From: Flagellimonas spongiicola
GTDB lineage: Bacteria > Bacteroidota > Bacteroidia > Flavobacteriales > Flavobacteriaceae
Length of the DNA stretch: 64,000 bases
Reading direction: 5' to 3'
NCBI RefSeq assembly: GCF_023502425.1
Contig: NZ_JAMFMA010000002.1
Coordinates: 868,001 to 932,000, forward strand
Both the position numbers and the translations under genes were made by a program. The first letter of the stretch is position 1, and each line of letters opens with the position of its first letter. Shown here in pieces: positions 54,955 to 62,723 of the stretch. The notes beneath the pieces are model-generated. The model was not told where the DNA came from. It worked only from the letters and a program-made list of their open reading frames with translations, and made no database searches.

Positions 54955-55308
54955 ATGAGCAATTTCATGTATTTATTTAGAGGAGGTGACGAGAATTTCA
55001 AAAAGCTTTCGCAAGAAGAAAAGCAAGCCCATATGGAAGTTTGGGGCGAATGGATGGGTGGATTAAAAGAAAAAGGTCAATTACTGGATGGACTACCATT
55101 AGGTGATGAGGGCAGAGTAGTACACAATAAAGGGCAACTAGTTACTAATGGCCCACACGCTGAAGGCGCTGAAGTCGTTGGGGGTTATCTTATTGTTTCG
55201 GCCAAGGACATGGATGAGGCGGTAGAATTATCAAAAGGTTGTCCCATTTTCGATTATGATGGAGCTTATGTTGAGGTTAGGGAAATCATGACCATGGACA
55301 CCCATTAA
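54955..55308 (+). CDS. YCII/DGPF-domain protein partnered with an ECF42 sigma factor
   Basis: 117-aa YCII-related protein. Typical features are MYLFRGGDENFKKLSQEE at the start, VVHNKGQLVTNGPHAEGAE with the DGPF motif changed to NGPH, and GGYLIVSAKDMDEAVELSKGCPIF. The family is found beside ECF42-group sigma factors, as here. The role is unclear: it may be a small-molecule-binding or regulatory partner. A strong hairpin lies between it and the sigma gene. Confidence 0.9.
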   Translation: MSNFMYLFRGGDENFKKLSQEEKQAHMEVWGEWMGGLKEKGQLLDGLPLGDEGRVVHNKGQLVTNGPHAEGAEVVGGYLIVSAKDMDEAVELSKGCPIFDYDGAYVEVREIMTMDTH

Positions 55309-55325
55309 AAACAATGTATTGAATA

Positions 55326-55356
55326 AAAATAGTCCGATGGAAAGTCGGGCTATTTT
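55326..55356 (+). terminator. 12-bp hairpin between YCII and sigma genes
   Basis: Arms 55326-55337 and 55345-55356 pair over 12 bp with one G-U, loop of 7 nt, ending in TTTT. It lies 9 bp before the sigma ATG at 55366, so it may attenuate sigma expression rather than end the operon. Confidence 0.65.
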
Positions 55357-55365
55357 AGTTTACCC

Positions 55366-56610
55366 ATGAGCCAAAACCAACTTAACCATACCGTAGAACA
55401 TCTTTTCCGTAATGAATACGGTAGAGTTGTAGCGCTATTGACCAACAAGTTTGGCATTTCGTATGTTGAACAAATTGAAGATGCCACCCAAGACACTTTT
55501 TTAAAGGCTATGCAGATTTGGGGGTATAAATCCATTCCAGATAATCCTACTGCTTGGCTGTACCGTGTAGCCAATAATGCACTTCTCGATAAAATCCGAA
55601 AAGACAAGAAACTGAATTTTGCGGCTGACGAAGATTTACCGGATTCGGGGCAACAGGGCACGGTTTCCACAGCAAATTTGGACAATAGCATTTCAGATAG
55701 TCAATTGAAAATGATATTTGCTTGCTGTCATCCAAGCTTAACACAAGAACATCAAATTGTATTGAGCCTTAAACTTATCGGCGGGTTTAGCAACATGGAA
55801 TTGGCAGAAGCGCTGATGAAAAAGGAAGAAGCTGTTGCAAAATCCTTTACAAGGGCTAAAAAGAAGTTCAGGGAAGAGGTTCAATTGTTGCAAATTCCTG
55901 TGCAGATGGGTTTGCAATCTAGGCTATTCAAGGTTTTACAGGTAATCTATTTACTGTTCACGGAAGGCTATGCAGCGACCACGGGCTCCCAGATATTAAA
56001 AAGGGATATTTGTTATGAAGCACTGAGATTGGCGTTGTTGTTGCAGGAAAATAAATATTGCAAGCACCCTAATTTGGATGCATTGATTGCATTAATGTGT
56101 TTCCACGCGTCCCGATTCGATGCCAGATTGGATGATGCCGGTGACATGGTCACCTTGGAATTTCAGGATCGTTCCAGGTACAATCAGGAGTTGATACAAA
56201 TAGGAGTTCAACATTTGGAAGGAGCAGGCACATTGGACAAAGTGCCTTCAATATATCATTTGGAGGCTGCTCGCTCGTATTATCACAGTTCAGCTAAAAA
56301 CTTTAATGAAACAGACTGGAAAAGTATTCTTTATTTATACGATGTTCAATTGAGACAGCAATATTCGCCTATGGTAGCCTTAAATCGAATAGTTCCTTAT
56401 GCTAAGATCAATGGAGCCAAGGAAGCTTTGAATGAGCTGATGAAATTGAGGAACAAAACAGATTTTGAAAATACCGGTCTTTTCTTTGCGATAAAAGCTG
56501 AATTGGAAAAGGAGTTAGGTCAGGATAACTTCAAAGAAACACTAGGGAAAGCTATCCAATTGTCCGAAAATGAATTGGTAAAAAGACACCTCCAAAGCAA
56601 GCTCAAATAA
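55366..56610 (+). CDS. ECF42-type RNA polymerase sigma factor with C-terminal TPR-like domain
   Basis: 414 aa, twice the size of ordinary ECF sigma factors. Sigma-70 region 2 is at about residues 10-80 (EDATQDTFLKAMQIWG, TAWLYRVANNALLDKIRKDK), and region 4 at about 105-165 (LTQEHQIVLSLKLIGGFSNMELAEAL). The C-terminal 240 residues form an alpha-helical SnoaL/TPR-like extension (DUF6596-like; ALLLQENKYCKHPNLDALIALM). No anti-sigma factor is adjacent. The extension is thought to regulate such factors. The YCII neighbour supports assignment to the ECF42 group. Confidence 0.92.
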   Translation: MSQNQLNHTVEHLFRNEYGRVVALLTNKFGISYVEQIEDATQDTFLKAMQIWGYKSIPDNPTAWLYRVANNALLDKIRKDKKLNFAADEDLPDSGQQGTVSTANLDNSISDSQLKMIFACCHPSLTQEHQIVLSLKLIGGFSNMELAEALMKKEEAVAKSFTRAKKKFREEVQLLQIPVQMGLQSRLFKVLQVIYLLFTEGYAATTGSQILKRDICYEALRLALLLQENKYCKHPNLDALIALMCFHASRFDARLDDAGDMVTLEFQDRSRYNQELIQIGVQHLEGAGTLDKVPSIYHLEAARSYYHSSAKNFNETDWKSILYLYDVQLRQQYSPMVALNRIVPYAKINGAKEALNELMKLRNKTDFENTGLFFAIKAELEKELGQDNFKETLGKAIQLSENELVKRHLQSKLK

Positions 56611-56638
56611 AAAAGGCAGACTTCAAAGCCTGCCTTTT
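56611..56638. terminator. bidirectional terminator between the sigma gene and Gfo/Idh/MocA gene
   Basis: AAAAGGCAG (56611-56619) pairs with CTGCCTTTT (56630-56638) over 9 bp with a 10-nt loop. A and T runs on each side allow termination in both directions; the two genes converge here. Confidence 0.8.
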
Positions 56639-56658
56639 AATACTTGTTCTGAATAGGT

Positions 56659-58083
56659 TTATGTCAATTCCCAACCCTTTCTATATGCACGACTTACCCA
56701 CTCATTGGCTTTATCGTAGTTTGTGATTTTCATGTTTTCGCCATCCCATAGCAACTTACGTCTACCAGGATAATCATAAGGCGCCCAATCACCCGGCTTT
56801 TTACCTTCTTGCAATACTTTGTATTGGTAGGCTTTTACGGCTAGATTACCCATCAGTACAGTTTCCGTTAAAGGTCCTGCCTTCGCAAAATCAGATGAAG
56901 TGGAATCACCATTGATACAGCCATTCACAAAATTTGCAATATGTCCGTTCATACTATCTGGTACTCTAGGGTACTTTGCCTCAGGGGCTTTAAATAGATC
57001 CATCATGTCAGAAGGGAGCAATCGAGCATTTCTGGAATAGGTGTCACATACCAAAATTCCTTTGTCACCATACATAACGGTTCCGCCACTTCCATCACCA
57101 AATTGTTCCCCATCTTTCAATTCATCCGGAAGGTCTGGCATTAGTCCGCCATCATACCAATTCAAGGCAATATCACCATGGAAATCATGTTCAAATTTCA
57201 GATGGATTTTGGAAGACGGAGGGCAAGATGGACTGTAATCCGCTTCTATGAAATCACCCACCCAAACTGTGGTACAACTGGCTTCTGCTTCAGTTGGATA
57301 ACCTAAATCGAGCACACTGAACGGAGTCTCCATAATGTGGCAGCCCATATCGCCTAAAGCACCTGTTCCAAAATCCCACCAACCTCTCCATTTAAATGGA
57401 AGATATGCCTCATTGTAATCACGCATAGCAGCTGGCCCTAACCAAAGATCCCAATCCAAACCTTTAGGAACACGTTGTTTTTCAACGGGTACTGGCACGC
57501 CCTGTGGCCATACAGGTCGGTTTGTCCAGCACTCTATGGTATGTATTTTTCCAATAATACCGGATTCCACCCATTCCCTTGCAATTCGGCTATCATCACT
57601 TGACGCTCCTTGATTTCCCATTTGGGTCACTATACCGTTTTCAGCAGCGACCTTGGTCATCAATCTAGCCTCGTGTATGTTGTGGGTTAGCGGTTTTTCT
57701 ACGTAAGCATGTTTTTTTTCACGCATAAAAGGAAGTGCAATGGTTGCATGGGTATGGTCAGGAGTGGCCACCATTACTGCATCAATATCCTTTAAATGCT
57801 TGTCGTATACTTTCCTAAAGTCCTTGTAACGCTTTACATCTGGAAATTGTTCATAAGTGCCCTGTGCTCTGCGATCATCAACATCACAAAATGAGACAAA
57901 TTTTACCTTACCGGTATTGGCTAACCCTTGGATTACGCCATGACCTCTACCTCCAACACCAAAGGCGCCAACATAAAGAGTATCACTTGGAGCAACATGA
58001 TTTTTACCCAACACATGACTGGGAACAATTGAAAAAGCAGCGGATGCCGCTGCCGCGTTTTTTAGGAACTTTCTTCTTTGCAT
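56659..58083 (-). CDS. Gfo/Idh/MocA family oxidoreductase, Tat-exported
   Basis: 474-aa NAD(P)-dependent sugar or inositol oxidoreductase-like enzyme. The N-terminus carries a twin-arginine signal (MQRRKFLKNAAAASAAF), so the folded enzyme goes to the periplasm. The Rossmann core starts GAFGVGGRGHGVI (about residues 38-50), with the conserved VEKPL motif near residue 130. The C-terminal part has WYDGGLMPDLPDEL and DYPGRRKLLWDGENM. The sugar substrate is unknown. It is the only gene of this type here, in its own unit. Confidence 0.88.
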   Translation of the reverse strand: MQRRKFLKNAAAASAAFSIVPSHVLGKNHVAPSDTLYVGAFGVGGRGHGVIQGLANTGKVKFVSFCDVDDRRAQGTYEQFPDVKRYKDFRKVYDKHLKDIDAVMVATPDHTHATIALPFMREKKHAYVEKPLTHNIHEARLMTKVAAENGIVTQMGNQGASSDDSRIAREWVESGIIGKIHTIECWTNRPVWPQGVPVPVEKQRVPKGLDWDLWLGPAAMRDYNEAYLPFKWRGWWDFGTGALGDMGCHIMETPFSVLDLGYPTEAEASCTTVWVGDFIEADYSPSCPPSSKIHLKFEHDFHGDIALNWYDGGLMPDLPDELKDGEQFGDGSGGTVMYGDKGILVCDTYSRNARLLPSDMMDLFKAPEAKYPRVPDSMNGHIANFVNGCINGDSTSSDFAKAGPLTETVLMGNLAVKAYQYKVLQEGKKPGDWAPYDYPGRRKLLWDGENMKITNYDKANEWVSRAYRKGWELT

Positions 58084-58137
58084 TCTGGATTGATTTAGTG
58101 AAGCTTTGAAGATACAAAAAACAGTGATAGAATGCTG

Positions 58138-58794
58138 TTATAATTCACCATTCCATTCGGCATAAAACTGATCAAGATAATCTAACATGAACTGGTGTCT
58201 TTGGTTGGCTAATTTCTTGCCAGTTTGCGTGTTCATTTGATCTTTGAGCAATAGAAGTTTCTCGTAAAAATGATTGATGGTAGGTGCATTTGATTTCTTG
58301 TATTCCTTCTTGGACATATTCAATTTTGGTGAGATTGACGGGTTAAATAGTTCCCGGTTTTTAAATCCACCATAATTGAAAGTTCGGGCAATGCCAATGG
58401 CACCGATAGCATCCAAACGATCCGCATCTTGAACAACTTGTAGTTCCAAAGAGTTGAAGCCATTTGATTTTTTTTCCAAGCTATTCTTGAATGACATATA
58501 TTTTATAATTGATACCACATGTGCTGTATGCACAGGATCAAAGTTTTTGGAAACTAGAAAATCATGTGCTGTCTTTGGCCCAATCTCTTCATCCCCGTCA
58601 TGAAACTTTGGATCGGCAATATCATGAAGTAAGGCAGCCAATTGTACCACAAGGGTATTTACTTCTTCCTTTTCAGATATGAGTTTAGCCGTTTTATATA
58701 CCCGTTCGGTATGGAACCAATCGTGACCTCCTTCAGCGTTCTTCAACGCCGATTTGACAAATGCTATGGTTTCTTGAATGAGGTTTTCGGTCAT
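58138..58794 (-). CDS. HD-domain phosphohydrolase-like protein
   Basis: 218-aa HD-superfamily protein. Metal ligands are visible in GGHDWFHTERVYKTA (His24/His28) and LLHDIADPKFHDGDEE (His57-Asp58), with a later QDADRLDAIGAIG. Homologues dephosphorylate nucleotides or related phosphoesters. It overlaps the acyltransferase gene by 4 bp and is thus co-translated. The substrate is unclear. Confidence 0.88.
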   Translation of the reverse strand: MTENLIQETIAFVKSALKNAEGGHDWFHTERVYKTAKLISEKEEVNTLVVQLAALLHDIADPKFHDGDEEIGPKTAHDFLVSKNFDPVHTAHVVSIIKYMSFKNSLEKKSNGFNSLELQVVQDADRLDAIGAIGIARTFNYGGFKNRELFNPSISPKLNMSKKEYKKSNAPTINHFYEKLLLLKDQMNTQTGKKLANQRHQFMLDYLDQFYAEWNGEL

Positions 58795-59531
58795 TGCGGT
58801 TTGACTAAGATTCCGTTGGATATTTGTTGTTCTACCTTTTTAATCAATGTATCTGGATCACCAGAATTTTCAAATGGTGGATGCACATTGAACTTTATAA
58901 AAGTACCTAGCCCCATTGGAAATTGACCATAACGGAGCATTTTCCAAGAATTGTTGATGCTAATCGGGACAATCAATGCCGACGGTGCATTTTTCATTAA
59001 TACTTTGAGTCCCGTTGTTCTAAAAGGTTTAGGTTCTCCTGTTCTACTACGAGTACCTTCGGGGAATATAACAGCACTCCTATTGTACTTTTCAATATAA
59101 GCGCCTAATTTTTCCAATGCTTCAATAGATTGCTTAGGGTCTTTGCGATTGATCAAGGCGGAACCTCCATGCCTTAAATTATAGGAAACGCTGGGTATTC
59201 CTTTTCCAAGTTCAATTTTGCTTACAAACTTTGGGTGGTGTTTTCGCATGTACCAGATAATAGGTGGAATGTCATACATGCTTTGATGATTGGTCACGAT
59301 AATAAGAGGTCTGTCGGCAGGCAGGTTTTGCGAATTGAAAAAGGCATACCGTGTGCCGATAATATTGGAGCAGCGCAAAATAAACCAGTTTAAGAGGCTA
59401 ACACTTTTTTTATGGGCATTGTAGCCTAATACATTAAGGCAAAACCATTGAACGGGATGAAAAATCACCAAAGTTAATCCGAATGCCAAAAAATATAGTA
59501 TTGTAAGTGGGTAAGACAAAAGCTTAATCAT
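58791..59531 (-). CDS. plsC: 1-acyl-sn-glycerol-3-phosphate acyltransferase
   Basis: 246-aa membrane-associated PlsC-type acyltransferase that makes phosphatidic acid from lysophosphatidate. Motif I NHQSMYD (Asn81, His82, Asp87) and motif III FPEGTRSR are both seen, with an N-terminal hydrophobic helix. It lies 2 bp after the SDR gene and overlaps the HD-domain gene by 4 bp, so the three form an operon. The assignment to the lysophosphatidate step is by family similarity. Confidence 0.9.
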   Translation of the reverse strand: MIKLLSYPLTILYFLAFGLTLVIFHPVQWFCLNVLGYNAHKKSVSLLNWFILRCSNIIGTRYAFFNSQNLPADRPLIIVTNHQSMYDIPPIIWYMRKHHPKFVSKIELGKGIPSVSYNLRHGGSALINRKDPKQSIEALEKLGAYIEKYNRSAVIFPEGTRSRTGEPKPFRTTGLKVLMKNAPSALIVPISINNSWKMLRYGQFPMGLGTFIKFNVHPPFENSGDPDTLIKKVEQQISNGILVKPQ

Positions 59532-59533
59532 GC

Positions 59534-60250
59534 CTACATTTTTTTATAGAGCCAAGTTGGTAAAATCTTCAGAATAATCCCGATGATTCTCCATCTTTTT
59601 GTGATATAGACCTTGTCTTTTTTAGCCATAATAGCTTTTAAGATCTGAGCTGCAGCCTTATCGGGCTGAGCCACCCAAAACTGACCTTCTCCCTTTGCCA
59701 TGTTCGTGTCTACAAACCCTGGCCTTACATCTGTGATCGAGATCCTGTGTTTTTGTTTTTGGGCCTTTTGGCGCAATCCTTCCAAATAGTTGATTTGATA
59801 TGCCTTGGAAGCGTTATAGGATGGGGCAATAGCACTGCCACGCATTCCGGCAATAGAAGTAATACCTACAAGATGTCCGCTACCTTGCGTCTCAAACTTT
59901 TTGTAGGCCCAAAGTACCATTTTGGTAAATGCGGTAACGTTGAGTGTATTGGTGTCTGTTTCAAGATGTGGCGCTAAATCAGGGTTTAGTTCACCCGTGC
60001 CTGCCGAGAGTATGAAAAGGTCCAGGCCACCAAGCTGCTCGATCAGCATGTCCAGATGATTTGTTGCATTTGAATCCGTACAATCAAAACAGGAACTATA
60101 GATGTATCCTGGATTGGATTTTTCAATCGCTTGTAACAGCTCGGATCTCCTTCCTGTGACCCCAACAGTATATCCTTTTTTTAAGAGACCTAACGCGATT
60201 GCTTTTCCAATTCCCGAGGACGCGCCGACTACTATGGCTTTTTTACCCAT
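59534..60250 (-). CDS. SDR family oxidoreductase
   Basis: 238-aa short-chain dehydrogenase. The NAD(P) motif is GASSGIG (residues 8-14), the NNAG-equivalent is LSAGTG, and the catalytic Tyr-Lys is YNASK with the preceding Ser in ITSIAGMRGS. A C-terminal hydrophobic end (WRIIGIILKILPTWLY) suggests membrane association. The reaction is unknown; the plsC neighbour hints at lipid metabolism. A -7 element lies 5 nt before its ATG. Confidence 0.9.
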   Translation of the reverse strand: MGKKAIVVGASSGIGKAIALGLLKKGYTVGVTGRRSELLQAIEKSNPGYIYSSCFDCTDSNATNHLDMLIEQLGGLDLFILSAGTGELNPDLAPHLETDTNTLNVTAFTKMVLWAYKKFETQGSGHLVGITSIAGMRGSAIAPSYNASKAYQINYLEGLRQKAQKQKHRISITDVRPGFVDTNMAKGEGQFWVAQPDKAAAQILKAIMAKKDKVYITKRWRIIGIILKILPTWLYKKM

Positions 60251-60255
60251 GGATA

Positions 60256-60263
60256 CAAAAATA
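60256..60263 (-). promoter_or_regulatory. -7 element for the SDR operon
   Basis: The minus strand reads TATTTTTG then 5 nt and the ATG, so a leaderless message is predicted. It overlaps the T-run of the upstream terminator, and low complexity makes chance possible. Confidence 0.4.
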
Positions 60264-60284
60264 AAAAACCACCCTAAAGGGTGG
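60263..60284 (-). terminator. terminator of the bacilliredoxin gene
   Basis: On the minus strand CCACCC (60284-60279 complement) pairs with GGGTGG around a TTTA loop, followed by a run of Ts (60268-60263). It lies 28 bp after the bacilliredoxin stop codon. Confidence 0.8.
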
Positions 60285-60311
60285 CTTTCAAAATTTGTGG
60301 TTTAAAACCTT

Positions 60312-60722
60312 TTAGCAATGATCGTTGTATGCCTCCATAAGGTTCTCTGCAATTAACTCGGCAGGTCTGCCTTCAATATGATGTCTCTCAATCATGTGTA
60401 CCAATTCCCCGTTTTTGAATAAGGCCATACTTGGCGATGATGGTGGAAAAGGAACCATGCGGTTTCTTGCCGTATTGACCGCATCAGTATCAACACCAGC
60501 AAAAACAGTAACTAAATGGTCAGGTGTTTTGCTGTTTTGAAGACTGAGCTTAGCCCCTGGTCTTGCATTGGCCGCTGCACATCCGCAAACTGAATTTACC
60601 ACAACCAAGGTAGTTCCTTCTTGTTGCAATGCATTTTCAACGGCTTCACTTGTATATAATTCCTCGAACCCAGCGGTGGCCAGGTCGGCTCTCATAGGTT
60701 TTACCAATTCTTCTGGATACAT
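60312..60722 (-). CDS. BrxA/BrxB-type bacilliredoxin (YphP/YqiW family)
   Basis: 136-aa thioredoxin-fold protein with the CGC active site (Cys46, Cys48) in NSVCGCAAANARPG. This family reduces bacillithiol-protein disulfides in Bacillota; in Bacteroidota the low-molecular-weight thiol partner is also believed to be bacillithiol. FPPSSPSMALFKNGE and HHIEGRPAEL match the family. It has its own -7 element and terminator, so it is a single-gene unit. Confidence 0.93.
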   Translation of the reverse strand: MYPEELVKPMRADLATAGFEELYTSEAVENALQQEGTTLVVVNSVCGCAAANARPGAKLSLQNSKTPDHLVTVFAGVDTDAVNTARNRMVPFPPSSPSMALFKNGELVHMIERHHIEGRPAELIAENLMEAYNDHC

Positions 60723-60744
60723 AGTCTAATTTTTATTAAAGGTT

Positions 60745-60752
60745 CAAAGATA
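60745..60752 (-). promoter_or_regulatory. -7 element for the bacilliredoxin gene
   Basis: The minus strand reads TATCTTTG, an exact match, 22 nt before the ATG. A -33 TTG is not visible. Confidence 0.45.
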
Positions 60753-60800
60753 CGGCTTTTGTCGCATTTTTTACCGAAGGCTTAACAGCCCTAAGCGGTT

Positions 60801-60827
60801 TTGTTCCAAGCCAAAAGGCTATATTTG
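60801..60827 (+). promoter_or_regulatory. promoter for the TerB-DnaJ gene
   Basis: TTG at 60801-60803, 16-bp spacer, TATATTTG at 60820-60827. Eighteen nt separate it from the ATG at 60846. The TTG at 60801 could be misread as a start codon but is better explained as the -33 element. Confidence 0.6.
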
Positions 60828-60845
60828 GGCTCTAAAATTTTACGC

Positions 60846-61589
60846 ATGATCAAGTGGGCCGCAGCCTTCATTGGATTTATTATAAGAGGACTTGCCGGAG
60901 CAATTGTAGGTTTCGTTTTGGGGAGCTTTTTGGATAGTCTTGGGGGTTCAGGTTCTAAAGGCGGAGGTGGAAGTGTGTTTTCAGACTTCACAAGACAATC
61001 TGTTTCGCCAGCTGATTTTGAATTGAACCTGCTGTCCCTTTGTTCCATTGTGATTAAAGCAGATGGTCAAGTAAGTCAGCGGGAATTAGACTATGTGCGT
61101 CAATATTTTTTGAGCACCTACGGCAAAGAAAAGGCCAATACTATTTTTAAGACGTTCAACGATGTTATTAAGAAGAGAGAGATTTCCACCGAACGGATTT
61201 GTACGTATTTGGCGCAACGAACACGGTATGAGGTCCGTCTTCAATTGTTACACTTTTTGTTTGGAATTGCTCAGGCTGATGGTCAGGTCAGCAAAGCGGA
61301 AGTAAGTAAACTCAGGGAAATTGCTCAATATTTGCGGGTAGGCCCCTATGATTTTGAAAGTATTATGGCGATGTTCATTAAGTCCGCTGACAATGCCTAC
61401 AAGATCTTGGAGATTGAAAAATCCGCTACGGATGATGAGGTTAAGAAAGCCTATCGCAAAATGGCTAAGAAATACCATCCAGATCGGGTAGTAATGGAAA
61501 ATGAAGCGATCAAAAAAGGAGCAGAGGAAAAATTCAAGGAAGTACAAAAAGCTTATGAAACAATCCAAAAGGAGCGTGGCATGAGCTAA
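60846..61589 (+). CDS. TerB-like plus DnaJ-domain membrane protein
   Basis: 247 aa from the ATG at 60846. A Gly-rich hydrophobic N-terminus (about residues 5-32, [14 protein letters not shown]) is followed by a Gly/Ser linker, a TerB-like helical domain with acidic-metal-site patterns ([16 protein letters not shown] and [14 protein letters not shown], about 60-170), and a C-terminal J domain with HPD at 211-213. The organisation is that of DjlA-like co-chaperones, recruiting DnaK at the membrane. Its partner is unknown. Confidence 0.9.
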   Translation: MIKWAAAFIGFIIRGLAGAIVGFVLGSFLDSLGGSGSKGGGGSVFSDFTRQSVSPADFELNLLSLCSIVIKADGQVSQRELDYVRQYFLSTYGKEKANTIFKTFNDVIKKREISTERICTYLAQRTRYEVRLQLLHFLFGIAQADGQVSKAEVSKLREIAQYLRVGPYDFESIMAMFIKSADNAYKILEIEKSATDDEVKKAYRKMAKKYHPDRVVMENEAIKKGAEEKFKEVQKAYETIQKERGMS

Positions 61590-61614
61590 TCATCAATCAA
61601 TAAACTTTTTAACA

Positions 61615-62199
61615 ATGCAGGATTTTTGGTTTTATATTCAATTGGGTTTCAATCACGTTTTGGATTTAGGCGCGTATGACCATATTTTGTTTTTATCGGC
61701 TCTAGCCATCCCTTTCACCTTCAAACAATGGAAGCATGTAGTGATATTAGCTACGATTTTTACGATAACCCATTGTACCTCTCTTGCCCTGTCTGCCTTT
61801 GAAGTAATGACGGTGGATGTGGGATTAATTGAATTTCTGATTCCCGTTACTATTTTGTTAACGGCACTTTTTAACCTTACCTATGTCTTTGGAAAAGAAC
61901 TATCCGTGGGAAAGTATGTACATAGTATAGCCACGGCCTTTTTCGGATTGGTACATGGATTTGGATTTTCCAATTATTTTAAGATGTTAATGGCAGAAGA
62001 GGATGATAAAGTGATGCCGTTGTTGGGCTTTGCAACCGGAATAGAGTTTTCCCAAGTCGCCATCATCCTGATTATTTTGGCCTTGGCCTATTTCATTTTG
62101 GACGTGTTAAACGTAAAAAGAAAGCTGTTCATCGGAATTGCATCCATTTTGGTCATTATCATTACAATACCCTTGCTAATCGCTACGTTTCCCCAATAG
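61615..62199 (+). CDS. HupE/UreJ family membrane protein
   Basis: 194-aa membrane protein with about six hydrophobic helices. HupE/UreJ-type wording is DFWFYIQLGFNHVLDLGAYDHILF with its His/Asp residues, ITHCTSLALS, and VHGFGFSNYF. In other bacteria the family is linked to Ni/Co uptake for hydrogenase or urease; neither enzyme is seen here, so a role in metal supply is only a guess. It is 25 bp after the TerB-DnaJ gene. Confidence 0.9.
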   Translation: MQDFWFYIQLGFNHVLDLGAYDHILFLSALAIPFTFKQWKHVVILATIFTITHCTSLALSAFEVMTVDVGLIEFLIPVTILLTALFNLTYVFGKELSVGKYVHSIATAFFGLVHGFGFSNYFKMLMAEEDDKVMPLLGFATGIEFSQVAIILIILALAYFILDVLNVKRKLFIGIASILVIIITIPLLIATFPQ

Positions 62200-62227
62200 G
62201 GCCTTCGTTAAAATTAATAGAATATAA

Positions 62228-62258
62228 TTGTACGTGACTTGTAAAGCAGGTATATTTA
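62228..62258 (+). promoter_or_regulatory. candidate promoter for the dCMP deaminase gene
   Basis: TTG at 62228-62230, 20-bp spacer, TATATTTA at 62251-62258, which differs from TANNTTTG only in the last base. The ATG is at 62271, 12 nt downstream. Confidence 0.45.
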
Positions 62259-62270
62259 AGTATTGATGAT

Positions 62271-62708
62271 ATGACGGTAAGCAAACAAGAAAAGTACGAT
62301 AAGGCTTATTTAAGGATGGCTCAGGAATGGGGCAAACTGTCCTATTGTAAAAGAAAACAAGTTGGGGCCATAATTGTTAAAGATCGCATGATTATTTCAG
62401 ATGGCTATAATGGTACGCCAACTGGTTTTGAGAATTTTTGCGAAGATGAAGAAGGTTACACTAAATGGTATGTGCTACATGCAGAAGCGAATGCCATTTT
62501 AAAGGTAGCTTCATCAACCCAATCTTGCGAAGGTGCAACCTTGTATATCACCTTATCTCCTTGCAGGGAGTGCAGTAAGTTGATTCATCAAGCAGGTATA
62601 AAACGTGTGGTGTATAAAACCGCATACAAAGATGATTCTGGACTTAAATTTTTAGAACGCGCAGGCGTTGAAGTCCATCATCTACCCATATTGGAAGAAA
62701 TGGTCTAA
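62271..62708 (+). CDS. dCMP/cytidine deaminase family protein
   Basis: 145-aa zinc deaminase. The HAE motif (VLHAEANAI) and PCxxC (SPCRECSK) provide the zinc ligands and the proton-shuttling Glu; RKQVGAIIVKD and DGYNGTPTGFENF are typical of dCMP deaminases, which make dUMP for thymidylate. It lies 15 bp before the S41 protease gene, a frequent flavobacterial pairing. Confidence 0.92.
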   Translation: MTVSKQEKYDKAYLRMAQEWGKLSYCKRKQVGAIIVKDRMIISDGYNGTPTGFENFCEDEEGYTKWYVLHAEANAILKVASSTQSCEGATLYITLSPCRECSKLIHQAGIKRVVYKTAYKDDSGLKFLERAGVEVHHLPILEEMV

Positions 62709-62723
62709 CCCCACCATTCAGCT

